Positions 1 to 8,149 of a stretch of DNA of 64,000 nucleotides are shown here, piece after piece. Each line of letters begins with the position of its first letter. The first letter of the stretch is position 1. Source of the stretch: Pseudooceanicola sediminis (lineage in GTDB: Bacteria; Pseudomonadota; Alphaproteobacteria; Rhodobacterales; Rhodobacteraceae); contig NZ_QWJJ01000014.1 in assembly GCF_003575965.1 (NCBI RefSeq), positions 86,912-150,911 on the forward strand, written 5' to 3'. The notes beneath the pieces are model-generated. The model ran no database searches and was not told the DNA's origin. It worked only from the letters and a program-made list of their open reading frames with translations. A program made the position numbers and the translations under genes.

Positions 1-2
1 TG

Positions 3-2555
3 TCGCTGTCGATCTATTGCACCGCATGGACGTTTTATGGCGCGGTCGGGTACGCGGCCCGCTCGGGGCTGGAATATCTGACGATCTACATAGGTCCCTC
101 GATCGTGATGATCGGCTGGGTCTGGGCGCTGCGCAAGATCGTGCGCATCGGCCGCAGCCAGCGCATCACCTCGGTCGCGGACCTGATCTCGTCCCGCTAC
201 GGCAAATCCAACCTGCTGGCCGTCGCCGTGACGCTGATCGCGGTTGTCGGCACCACGCCCTATATCGCGCTGCAACTGCAATCGGTGACGCAAAGCGTCG
301 CGGCCTTTGCGGCCGCCGACCCTTCGGTGGTGATCCCCGCAGACAACCGCGCCACCGCGCTCTGGGTGGCGGCGGGGCTGGCGGCCTTCACGGTGCTGTT
401 CGGCACGCGCAACCTCGATTCCAACGAACGCCATCACGGCGTCGTCATGGCCATCGCACTCGAGGCGGTGGTCAAGCTCTGCGCGCTGCTGGCCGTCGGC
501 ATCTTTACCGTCTGGGGCATCGGCGGCGGGGTGGGCCAGACTCTGGCGCGCATCGATGCCTCGGCCCAGCTGGGCCAATGGCAGATGGCGCCGGGGCGCT
601 GGTCCGGCCTGATCTTCCTGTCCGGCGCGGCGCTGCTGTGCCTGCCGCGCATGTTCCAGGTCCTGGTGGTCGAGAACGAGGACGAGCGCCACCTGCGCAC
701 CGCCTCCTGGGCCTTTCCCGCCTACATGATCGCGATGAGCCTGTTTGTCATGCCGATTGCCGTCGCCGGCCTGTCGATGCTGCCCGACGGCGCCAACCCC
801 GACATGTTCGTCCTCACCCTGCCGCTGTCCGAGGGGCGCACGGGGCTGGCGGTGTTTTCCTTCCTGGGGGGCTTTTCCTCGGCCACTTCGATGGTGATCG
901 TCGCGGCCATCGCGCTCTCGACCATGGTGTCGAACCATATCGTCATGCCGATCTGGCTGTCGCTCAACGGCAAGGGCGCGATGGTGTCGGGCGACGTGCG
1001 CCACGTCGTCATCATGGCCCGCCGCGTCTCGATCATCGGGGTGCTGTTCCTGGGCTACCTCTATTACCGCCTGTCCGGTGGGGGCACGGCGCTTGCGGCG
1101 ATCGGGTTGATCTCGTTTTCGGGCGTGGTGCAGTTTCTGCCCTCGATGCTGGGCGGCATCTTCTGGCGCGGCGCCACGCGCAACGGCGCGCTGGCGGGGC
1201 TGATCCTGGGCTTTGCGACCTGGCTCTGGTGCCTCTTCCTGCCGTCCTTCGGGGATGGCGTCGTCCTGCCTGCCGGGGTGTTGGCCCACGGCCCCTGGGG
1301 CATCGGCTGGCTGCGCCCCTATGCGCTGTTCGGCATCACGGGCCTCGACCCGCTGGTGCATGGGGTCCTCTGGTCCATCCTGCTGAACACGCTTGCCTTT
1401 CTCGGCCTGTCGATCTTTTCCTTCCCCTCCCCGATGGAGCGGCTGCAAGGCGCGCAGTTCGTCAACGTCTACCAGCATTCCGCCAGCCCGCGTGGCTGGT
1501 CCGGCGGCATCGCGCAAAGCGAGGACCTGATGATCATGGCGCAGCGCCTCCTCGGGGCGCACGAGGCGCAGAAACTGTTCCAGTCCGAGGCCGCGCGCCA
1601 GGGCGTGCAGGGCTATTTGCCCGATCCCAACGCCGCCTTCCTGCAACGGCTTGAGAGAGAGCTTTCCGGTTCGGTCGGGGCGGCCACCGCGCATGCCATG
1701 GTCGGTCAGATCGTCGGCGGTGCGGCCGTGTCCGTCGAAGACCTGATGGCCGTGGCCGATGAAACCGCGCAGATCATGGAATATTCCAGCCAGCTCGAGG
1801 CGAAGTCGGATGAACTGGTGCGCACGGCCCGCCAGCTGCGCGTCGCCAACGCCAAGCTGACCCAGCTTTCGGTGCAAAAAGACGCGTTCCTCAGCCAGAT
1901 CAGCCACGAACTCCGCACCCCCATGACCTCGATTCGCGCCTTTTCCGAAATCATGCGCGACGCCCCCGGCCTGACCGAGGGGCAAAAGCATAAATATGCA
2001 AACATCATCCACGACGAAACCGTGCGCCTGACGCGCCTGCTGGATGATCTGCTGGACCTTGCGGTGCTTGAAAACGGCCAGGTCAGCCTGAACCTGACGC
2101 GCGCCCGGCTCGGTGATATCCTGGATCATGCGGTGGCGGCGGCGAACGGCGATCACAGCACGATCAAACTGCGCCGCGACCGTGCGCAAGAAGCGATCTG
2201 GCTACAGACCGACAGCGACCGCCTGGCCCAGGTCTTCATCAACCTGATCGCGAATGCGGGCAAGTATTGCGACGCCCGCACCCCGGAACTGCGCATCGCG
2301 GTGCGCCGCGCCGACGCCGCCCTGATGGTCGATTTCATCGACAACGGCGCGGGCATCGAAACCGAACAACAGGGCCTGATATTCGAGAAGTTTTCGCGCA
2401 TCGGTGATCAGAAGGCAGGCGGCGCGGGCCTCGGCCTTGCCATCTGCCGCGAGATCATGTCGCGCCTCGGCGGGTCGATCACCTATCTGCCCGGGCAGGG
2501 GGGGGCGGCATTCCGTGTCACCCTGCCGTTGCAGGCGGCAATTGCTGCGCAATAG
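3..2555 (+). CDS. Sodium:solute symporter-fused sensor histidine kinase (5' truncated by window edge)
   Basis: The frame is open from base 3, so the start lies upstream of the window. The first ~450 codons form a multi-pass membrane region like the SSS (PutP) family; then comes a linker and a cytoplasmic kinase. The H-box SQISHELRTPMTSIRAF lies near 1890-1940, the N-box NLIANAGKY near 2240, and DNGAGI and GAGLGLAI ATP-binding boxes near 2340 and 2425. There is no receiver domain at the C-terminus. The layout matches CbrA-like kinases, in which transport or sensing of a solute is thought to be tied to phosphorelay signalling. The solute and partner regulator cannot be read from this window. 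Confidence 0.9.
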   Translation, partial: SLSIYCTAWTFYGAVGYAARSGLEYLTIYIGPSIVMIGWVWALRKIVRIGRSQRITSVADLISSRYGKSNLLAVAVTLIAVVGTTPYIALQLQSVTQSVAAFAAADPSVVIPADNRATALWVAAGLAAFTVLFGTRNLDSNERHHGVVMAIALEAVVKLCALLAVGIFTVWGIGGGVGQTLARIDASAQLGQWQMAPGRWSGLIFLSGAALLCLPRMFQVLVVENEDERHLRTASWAFPAYMIAMSLFVMPIAVAGLSMLPDGANPDMFVLTLPLSEGRTGLAVFSFLGGFSSATSMVIVAAIALSTMVSNHIVMPIWLSLNGKGAMVSGDVRHVVIMARRVSIIGVLFLGYLYYRLSGGGTALAAIGLISFSGVVQFLPSMLGGIFWRGATRNGALAGLILGFATWLWCLFLPSFGDGVVLPAGVLAHGPWGIGWLRPYALFGITGLDPLVHGVLWSILLNTLAFLGLSIFSFPSPMERLQGAQFVNVYQHSASPRGWSGGIAQSEDLMIMAQRLLGAHEAQKLFQSEAARQGVQGYLPDPNAAFLQRLERELSGSVGAATAHAMVGQIVGGAAVSVEDLMAVADETAQIMEYSSQLEAKSDELVRTARQLRVANAKLTQLSVQKDAFLSQISHELRTPMTSIRAFSEIMRDAPGLTEGQKHKYANIIHDETVRLTRLLDDLLDLAVLENGQVSLNLTRARLGDILDHAVAAANGDHSTIKLRRDRAQEAIWLQTDSDRLAQVFINLIANAGKYCDARTPELRIAVRRADAALMVDFIDNGAGIETEQQGLIFEKFSRIGDQKAGGAGLGLAICREIMSRLGGSITYLPGQGGAAFRVTLPLQAAIAAQ

Positions 2556-2621
2556 CGTCGGCTCTAAAGGCGATGGTAACCTTCTGGCCCCTACAACCGA
2601 GGGGATTGTCCGCATGAGGCG

Positions 2622-3872
2622 GTGGCGGAGCGTATGGTAAACGGCAATTCAAATGCAGTGCTGCGCAGAAAGGCGGTGGCTGCGCGCGAGGTCTATCAGG
2701 CCCGTGCGATGTCGCCTGAAAAAGCCTTGCGTCTGGCCCTGTCCAAAAGCGCGGATGATCTGCTGGATCTGCCGCTTGTCGTGATGTCGACCGAGTACGA
2801 ATTCATCGCGGCCGAAGCACTCAGCGCCATGCTCAGCGATGAAGAGCTGCTGATGCTGCTGGATGGGCACGGCGGGACCGCGGGTGCGGTGTCGCTGGAT
2901 CTTCAGGCAACCTCGGCACTGGTCGAACAAAGCACGATGGGCCGTGTCAGCCCGCTGGCCGCCGATCCCCGCGCAACCACCGCGACCGACGCCGCGCTGG
3001 TCGCTCCTTTGCTTGACGATGTGTTGCTGCGCGCCGCGATGATGCTGGAGGGCGACCCGGCGGCGGACTGGCTCACCGGGTATTGCTTTGGCGTGCGCAT
3101 CGAAAACAAGCGGCTGCTGGGGTTGGCGCTGCGCGCGACCGACTTTCACGTCTTCCGCATTCAGATCGACCTGGCCGGGCTGAAACAGGGCCGCATCCTG
3201 CTTGCCCTTCCCGACCGCGAGGCGATCCCGGACGAGGCCGCCTTGCAGGAAGGCGCGGATCGGGACCGCAGCAATATCAGTGCGGCTGTCATGTCGGCCC
3301 CGGCTGTCATCGACGCCGTGCTGCATCGCCTGTCGATGCCGCTGGCGCAGGTCACGCGCCTCAAACCTGGCGACATGATCCCGATTTCGCGCGAGGCGCT
3401 GTCGTCGACGCGCCTGGAAACGGGCCGTGGGCAATGCCTGGGCAAGGTGCGGTTGGGGCAGGTCAACGGATTTCGTGCGGTGCGCCTGACCATGGATGGC
3501 CTGGCCGAAGCGCGCTCCGCGATCGAGGCGGGCGAGGGCGATGGCCTGGGCACCTCTGCCTTTGGCGGCGGGCGTGGCCTTGGCGCAGATGCGGACGATG
3601 CCGACGAACTGCCGATGCTGGGCGGTCTGCCGGGCGCGGATGATCTGCCCGATCCGGGCGATTTTTCCGCCGACGCCGCTGTCGGGGAAACAGAGACCGA
3701 CGATCTGCCCGCACTCGGCGATTTTCCCGCGATGGGCGACCTTCCCGACCTGCCGGACCTGTCCGACCTGCCGGAACTGTCCGGCGGCGACGACACGGAC
3801 GAAGAAGATGGCGGATTCGCCGGCGGCTTTCCGATGATGTCCATGGGCGACCTGCCAGACCTCGAACCCTAG
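2622..3872 (+). CDS. FliM/FliN-family (SpoA-domain) protein with acidic Asp-Leu-Pro repeat tail
   Basis: The protein has 416 residues from the GTG at 2622; an in-frame ATG at 2634 is an equally plausible start, and neither has a good ribosome site. The body resembles FliM/FliN flagellar switch proteins, with the SpoA-like core (LSMPLAQVTRLKPGDMIPIS, then VRLGQVNGFRAVRL) at about residues 235-295. The last ~95 residues are very acidic and low-complexity, with repeated D-L-P and GDFP units such as DDLPALGDFPAMGDLPDLPD. No other flagellar gene is visible nearby. The family call is moderate; a role in the motor C-ring is inferred. Confidence 0.7.
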   Translation: MAERMVNGNSNAVLRRKAVAAREVYQARAMSPEKALRLALSKSADDLLDLPLVVMSTEYEFIAAEALSAMLSDEELLMLLDGHGGTAGAVSLDLQATSALVEQSTMGRVSPLAADPRATTATDAALVAPLLDDVLLRAAMMLEGDPAADWLTGYCFGVRIENKRLLGLALRATDFHVFRIQIDLAGLKQGRILLALPDREAIPDEAALQEGADRDRSNISAAVMSAPAVIDAVLHRLSMPLAQVTRLKPGDMIPISREALSSTRLETGRGQCLGKVRLGQVNGFRAVRLTMDGLAEARSAIEAGEGDGLGTSAFGGGRGLGADADDADELPMLGGLPGADDLPDPGDFSADAAVGETETDDLPALGDFPAMGDLPDLPDLSDLPELSGGDDTDEEDGGFAGGFPMMSMGDLPDLEP

Positions 3873-4383
3873 ATGGCGCGCATCGGGTGATGTCCCAGCA
3901 AGCCGAGCGATTGTCGCCCCACCGCTGAACGACCGCGGTGCTGGCGCGCATGGCCCCTGTCATGGCGGCTGTCCGATGATCAGGGATCAGCGACCCGCCA
4001 ATTTGACCCGCCAGATTTCCCGCGCTCGGGGCACCTTGGAGGCGAGGTTCGGCGCCGGGCTGCGCAAAGGCGTCGTCCCGCCCCGGACTGTTCCGGCCAT
4101 CGCAAGAGGCTCTTGCCTTTGGTGGTCACCCGGTGCGTTGCGAACGCGCCCGCCGGATATGGGGCCGGGGGACCGTCCCATCAGACCTCGCACCGCCACG
4201 CCGACCCTCATCTGGGGCTTGCGCCTTTGGTCGCGCCTTGGCCACCCCGCGTCACGGGCGTGATCCGGGGCGCCTGCTGGCGTGTCTTTGATGGGGCACT
4301 TCAGGCGACAGACACCGCCTTGTTACCGCCCAAATACCGACGTGAATACCGCCGCGAATTTGCGCCGTTTCGTGGCGTCGACT
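3873..4383. other. 511-bp gap without a convincing gene
   Basis: Open frames exist on both strands, but none has a ribosome site, a recognisable protein or the codon bias of its neighbours. The region separates the FliM-like gene from the convergent end of the sulfur operon. I see no clear terminator hairpin or repeat. Confidence 0.5.
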
Positions 4384-4809
4384 CTATTCGGCCAGCTGTG
4401 CCAGACGGGGCCGCAAACCGGACAGGTCATAGCCGGCCTTGGCCGCGGTCGACAGGATCTCGTCGACATCCCCGCCCGCCGATGCCTGTCCCAGCGACCA
4501 GATTACCGTGCAGCGGGTGCCCGATGCGCAATAGGCCAGAACCGGCCCACCCGCCGAAGCTGCGGCGTCCATCTGCTTGGAAATGTTGTCAGAAGTCATG
4601 GTGTCATGGGTCAGAGGCAGGACGAAAAAGTCGATACCTGCGGCCTTTGCGGCCTCCGCCATGGCGGCGGCCTGCAAGGGTTCGGGGTTCTCGCTGTCGG
4701 GCCGGTTGCAGATCACACGGGCGAACCCGGCATCCTTGAGGGCCGTGAAATCAGACGGCTCGATCTGCGGCGAAACGGCGTATGCGGGGGTGATCTGACG
4801 AATATCCAT
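4384..4809 (-). CDS. DUF442 / TIGR01244-type sulfurtransferase-phosphatase protein
   Basis: The 141-residue protein has the tyrosine-phosphatase/rhodanese-like fold signature of the DUF442 family. The catalytic loop is YCASGTRC (about residues 92-99), giving a CxxGTR active site. In Agrobacterium and Xylella this domain is fused to a metallo-beta-lactamase domain in Blh, a sulfide-detoxification enzyme. Here it is the last gene of an operon whose first gene is the separate metallo-hydrolase. It begins 9 bases after the stop of the upstream YeeE/YedE gene, so co-transcription is very likely. The exact reaction (persulfide transfer or hydrolysis) is inferred. Confidence 0.85.
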   Translation of the reverse strand: MDIRQITPAYAVSPQIEPSDFTALKDAGFARVICNRPDSENPEPLQAAAMAEAAKAAGIDFFVLPLTHDTMTSDNISKQMDAAASAGGPVLAYCASGTRCTVIWSLGQASAGGDVDEILSTAAKAGYDLSGLRPRLAQLAE

Positions 4810-4818
4810 GACTGATCC

Positions 4819-5250
4819 TTAGTCCGCCGGAACCGACCTGTCCAGCCAGCTCCGCAGCTTCGGCGCCGCGCCCATGCCGATCAACATCGCGATGAGGAAA
4901 ACCGCGCCGCTTGTTCCACCATAGGTAAGTGACGCGACAGCGGGGCCAGGGCAGAGGCCGACCAGACCCCAGCCGATTCCGAAAAGGACCGAGCCTATCA
5001 CCAGTTTGCGATCAATCGATCTGTTGGGTACCGGAAAGGCCTGTCCAGCATAGGGCCGCGCCATCCGTCGTGCGATCTGCCAGGCGACCGCCATCGGCAG
5101 GATCGCCCCCCCCATGACAAAGGCCAATGTCGGATCCCAGTCGCCAAAAACATCGAGCCAGCCCTGAACCTTGCTTGTGTCGGTCATGCCGGAAATGAAA
5201 AGGCCTGCGCCGAAAAGGCCGCCAGCCAATGCGCCGATCCGCTTTTTCAT
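4819..5250 (-). CDS. YeeE/YedE-family membrane protein, second half-size subunit
   Basis: A 143-residue integral membrane protein starting MKKRIGALAGG. It carries the conserved GWGLVGLCPGPA motif with a cysteine in a membrane segment (about residues 100-111), as in YeeE/YedE (PmpB-like) sulfur-compound transporters. The start overlaps the stop of the preceding YeeE/YedE gene by one base (TGATG), so the two half-size proteins are probably made together and form one transporter for thiosulfate or a persulfide-type compound. The substrate is inferred from family and context. Confidence 0.85.
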   Translation of the reverse strand: MKKRIGALAGGLFGAGLFISGMTDTSKVQGWLDVFGDWDPTLAFVMGGAILPMAVAWQIARRMARPYAGQAFPVPNRSIDRKLVIGSVLFGIGWGLVGLCPGPAVASLTYGGTSGAVFLIAMLIGMGAAPKLRSWLDRSVPAD

Positions 5251-5675
5251 CAGATCCACCCCAGGAGATGCCGAAAGAAAACAATCGAGAGACCGCCCGC
5301 CAGAATATAGAACACCGTAGCGACGATCCCGCGCAGCGACAGGCGCGATATGCCGCAAACACCGTGACCGGAGGTGCAGCCATTGGCGATACGGGTTCCG
5401 GTGCCAACCAGCAGTCCGGCCGCGATCAACGCCCACACGTTCGCCGTGGCGTGCGTGTCCGGGAGCTGGGTGAACAGGCCAAGCAGCAACGGCACGAGGA
5501 GCATGCTTGCCAGAAATGCCAGTCGCTCTCCGAGGTTGCCGCGTCCTGATCCGTCGACCACACCGCCAATGAGGCCGCTCGCGCCCATGATCCGACCGTT
5601 GCCCAGCAGGTAGACGGCGCCGCCGGTGCCAATCAGCAGGCCTCCGATCAGCCCTAAAATCCAATCAATATGCAT
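5250..5675 (-). CDS. YeeE/YedE-family membrane protein, first half-size subunit
   Basis: A 141-residue multi-pass membrane protein. The motif TRIANGCTSGHGVCG (about residues 93-107) contains the paired cysteines typical of YeeE/YedE (PmpA-like) proteins. Its start lies 11 bases inside the 3' end of the metallo-hydrolase gene and its stop overlaps the next YeeE/YedE gene by one base. The arrangement indicates a two-part sulfur transporter made from a single message with the hydrolase. Confidence 0.87.
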   Translation of the reverse strand: MHIDWILGLIGGLLIGTGGAVYLLGNGRIMGASGLIGGVVDGSGRGNLGERLAFLASMLLVPLLLGLFTQLPDTHATANVWALIAAGLLVGTGTRIANGCTSGHGVCGISRLSLRGIVATVFYILAGGLSIVFFRHLLGWI

Positions 5676-6561
5676 CGCTTATCCCTTGATGTTTCTGTGA
5701 CAGCTTGTTGATCGGAACCTTGAGAAAGACGTTGCCGTCCTTGTCCGGCGCGGGCATCCGGCCGCCGCGCATGTTCACCTGAAGCGACGGTATGATCATC
5801 TTGGGCATGGCCAGCGAGGCGTTGCGGGCATCGCGCATCAGGATGAAATCTTCGGCTGACTTTCCGGTGGCGACGTGGATGTTCAGCGCCTTCTGCTCGC
5901 CGACCGTGGTTTCCCAGGCATAGGTGTCGCGGCCGGGCGCCTTGTCGTCATGCCCGACGAAAATCCGGGTCGAGTCCGGCAGCGCCAGAATTTTCTGGAT
6001 CGAGTTGAACAGGACGCTGGAGGAACCGCCGGGGAAATCGCAGCGTGCCGTTCCAAAATCCGGCATGAAAAGAGTATCACCGACAAAGGCGGCGTCACCG
6101 ATCACATAGGTCAGACAGGCCGGAGTGTGCCCAGGCGTGTGCAATACCTGCGCCTGCAAGGCGCCGATGTTCAGGACGTCGCCTTGGCTGAAGAGCTGGT
6201 CGAACTGGCTGCCATTGCGCTGAAACTCGGTGCCTTCATTGAAGACCTTGCCGAACGTGTCCTGCACCTCTGTGATCTGATCACCGATGCTGATTTTACC
6301 GCCCAGGTGTTCCTGGATATAGGGTGCGGCTGAGAGGTGATCGGCATGGACATGGGTTTCCAGCAGCCAGTTCACATGCAGGTCATGATCGGTGATGAAT
6401 GCGATGATCGCGTCCGCGGAGCGTGTATCGGTACGGCCCGAGGCATAGTCAAAGTCCAGCACGGAATCGATCACGGCGCAGGCGTCGCCCGTCGGGTCGC
6501 TTGCAACATAGGAAATCGTGTTGGTTGCGACGTCGAAGAATGCTGTCACGTCCGGTTTCAT
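5665..6561 (-). CDS. MBL-fold metallo-hydrolase (persulfide dioxygenase / Blh-like)
   Basis: The 298-residue protein begins MKPDVTAFFD. The start at 6561 is chosen because GAGGCAGGAC precedes the ATG; an ATG four codons upstream (6573) is an alternative. It has the metal-binding THVHADH motif (HxHxDH), a downstream H in HTPGHTP, the aspartate in FVGDTLF and the later FVGHDD. These fit glyoxalase-II-type persulfide dioxygenases and the hydrolase half of Blh. It leads an operon with two YeeE/YedE genes and a DUF442 gene, so its job is probably oxidation of glutathione persulfide during sulfide detoxification. Function is inferred from family and context. Confidence 0.88.
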   Translation of the reverse strand: MKPDVTAFFDVATNTISYVASDPTGDACAVIDSVLDFDYASGRTDTRSADAIIAFITDHDLHVNWLLETHVHADHLSAAPYIQEHLGGKISIGDQITEVQDTFGKVFNEGTEFQRNGSQFDQLFSQGDVLNIGALQAQVLHTPGHTPACLTYVIGDAAFVGDTLFMPDFGTARCDFPGGSSSVLFNSIQKILALPDSTRIFVGHDDKAPGRDTYAWETTVGEQKALNIHVATGKSAEDFILMRDARNASLAMPKMIIPSLQVNMRGGRMPAPDKDGNVFLKVPINKLSQKHQGISDAY

Positions 6562-6595
6562 GTCCTGCCTCATTGGTTGCACCAGATCACGCGGT

Positions 6596-6621
6596 ATACA
6601 TATAATAAAAACGGAATGTAT
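6596..6621 (-). promoter_or_regulatory. AT-rich inverted repeat upstream of the sulfur operon (candidate operator)
   Basis: ATACAT at 6596-6601 and ATGTAT at 6616-6621 form a 6-bp inverted repeat with a 14-bp AT-rich spacer. It lies 23-60 bases upstream of the metallo-hydrolase start, in a GC-rich genome where AT-rich palindromes stand out. Sulfide operons of this kind are usually repressed by ArsR-family persulfide sensors (BigR, SqrR). The site could serve such a regulator, none of which is encoded in the window. Confidence 0.4.
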
Positions 6622-6804
6622 TGCAAGCCTCGACCTTGCAGGGGCACGTGTCGTTTTGTTTGGCATGCGAGAGGGGGCTTGGTTATAATCAAACCAAGCT
6701 GGATCGCGGATGGAGGAGCGCCCGGCCCAATCGTTAAATCTTCGGGTTACGCCCTGTGTGCCACCACACAGGCCTGCATTCCCGTTAGTCGAGGAGGAGA
6801 AGGT

Positions 6805-7029
6805 ATGACGCCTACGACCACGCAAGAGTTGCAGAGAAAATTCGCTGATATCGCGGATCTGATCTCGGGGACACGGCCGGGCGCAAGACATCAACACCTG
6901 CCCAAACTGCATGAACTTGTTGGAGATTTTGCCCGCAAAGGGGTGGGCGTGCCAACAACGCTTCGCCAGATGCAGGAAGACCTGACCAACGAGGCGATTG
7001 AATCACGTTTCGACAATATGCCTGTTTGA
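6805..7029 (+). CDS. Small protein of unknown function (74 aa)
   Basis: The start is set by a strong ribosome site, GAGGAGGAGAAGG, just before the ATG at 6805. The 74-residue soluble protein (MTPTTTQELQ... ESRFDNMPV) is predicted mostly helical and has no membrane segment or cysteine. I do not recognise a family. It is divergent from the sulfur operon, with which it shares an AT-rich upstream region, so joint regulation is possible but unproven. Confidence 0.6.
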   Translation: MTPTTTQELQRKFADIADLISGTRPGARHQHLPKLHELVGDFARKGVGVPTTLRQMQEDLTNEAIESRFDNMPV

Positions 7030-7291
7030 GACCGTTCGGCGCATCTGAAGTGCGCGCAGTCCCTAGGACGTTTGACCACGAAGCCCGGCGCGCAGAGATA
7101 TCGCGGCGGGTTTTTCGTATTGGTACCAATGAGTTTCGCTGCTTTGCAGCACCGTTTGCGCACCTTCGATTCGAGCGCTGTTGGGCCGAAATCCGCCGTT
7201 TTAGTGCGCGATGAAGGGCCGATCGCTGCCTTGGCTGCTGGCATAAATTGTCGCAGGGCGCAGTAGCTGCGCTGCGAATGTATACGGCACT

Positions 7292-7507
7292 TCAGCCAAG
7301 AGAGATCCCGGCGATGACCGCCATCAGGCCCAGAACCGACAGGAACATACCGCCCATGTTGTAGGGCATCGCTGCCCTAATTGCCGCGCGCAGAGCATCG
7401 TCGTCGGCGGCGCTGCGTTTGGCTCGGGCGACCATGACGATCGACCAGACCAGCGATGCCAGCCCGACGAGCGAAACACAGGCTCCGATCCAGATCATCC
7501 ATTCCAT
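7292..7507 (-). CDS. Small two-helix membrane protein (71 aa)
   Basis: The frame starts at ATG 7507, preceded at good spacing by GGGAGG. The product begins MEWMIWIGACVSLVGLASLV and has two hydrophobic segments (about residues 3-26 and 48-70) joined by a basic/acidic loop rich in Arg, Lys and Asp. No family is recognised. It stands alone, divergent from the GapR gene. Confidence 0.65.
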   Translation of the reverse strand: MEWMIWIGACVSLVGLASLVWSIVMVARAKRSAADDDALRAAIRAAMPYNMGGMFLSVLGLMAVIAGISLG

Positions 7508-7672
7508 GTTTCGGCGCCTCCCGATTGTCCGATATGCAACTGCGCGTAATCCAGTCACGTCAGTGTTGCAAGCCTCGGGCAAAGGGCTTCTCACCTCTTG
7601 CGGCAGGGGGCGGGGGCGGCTAGCAAGGGGCCTGCTGCCGATCAACACCTATCCGAAGACGCAAGGAAGACC

Positions 7673-7936
7673 ATGGAAGACGAAACCAGTGCCGATTCCA
7701 ACTATCGCGTAACTGCTGGCGAGTTGCGCCAGTTCATCGAGCGGATCGAGCGTCTCGACGCGGAGAAGAAAGACCTCGCTGATCAGCAAAAAGAGGTCAT
7801 GGCCGAGGCAAAGGGCCGTGGCTACGACACCAAGGTCATCCGCAAGGTCATTGCACTGCGCAAGCGTGAGCCCGACGATATTGCCGAGGAAGAGGCGGTG
7901 CTCGAGATGTATAAAGAAGCGCTCGGGATGAGCTGA
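7673..7936 (+). CDS. gapR: GapR-like nucleoid-associated protein (DUF2312)
   Basis: The 87-residue protein belongs to DUF2312. The conserved core runs from ELRQFIERIERLD through EVMAEAKGRGYDTKVIRKVI, a helical coiled-coil with a basic DNA-facing patch. In Caulobacter, GapR binds overtwisted DNA ahead of replication and transcription and is essential. An AAGGAAG ribosome site precedes the ATG. Length and motif fit the family fully. It is monocistronic, and a hairpin-like sequence lies just downstream. Confidence 0.92.
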   Translation: MEDETSADSNYRVTAGELRQFIERIERLDAEKKDLADQQKEVMAEAKGRGYDTKVIRKVIALRKREPDDIAEEEAVLEMYKEALGMS

Positions 7937-7940
7937 GACG

Positions 7941-7978
7941 GTCGGCCCGGCCTGCGTCGCAAGCGCAAGGCGGGCCAC
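7941..7978 (+). terminator. Imperfect hairpin after gapR
   Basis: GGCCCGGCCTGCG and CGCAAGGCGGGCC can pair with a few mismatches around a short loop, followed by a T-containing stretch (acttcgtttgttc). This suggests an intrinsic terminator for the gapR message. Pairing is imperfect, so confidence is modest. Confidence 0.4.
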
Positions 7979-8149
7979 TTCGTTTGTTCTGCCGCGATTA
8001 CTGTGCTCCGCCTTATGGCGGGGCGCGCTTTTATTACGTCCTTTGGCGAGATTGACAGCGCGGGCGTCCAGAGGTCAGCGGATGGAACCCGTTGTGTCGG
8101 ATCATCGCAGATCTGGACAGGCCGGGCGGTTTAGGGCAACCAGTCGGCC

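Noticed and set aside
17-1654. A 545-codon Arg/His-rich frame within the transporter-kinase gene
   Set aside because: Out-of-frame shadow; the kinase frame has clear membrane and catalytic motifs.
4113-4739. A 208-codon plus-strand frame after the FliM-like gene
   Set aside because: Overlaps the DUF442 gene in antisense and is basic low-complexity sequence.
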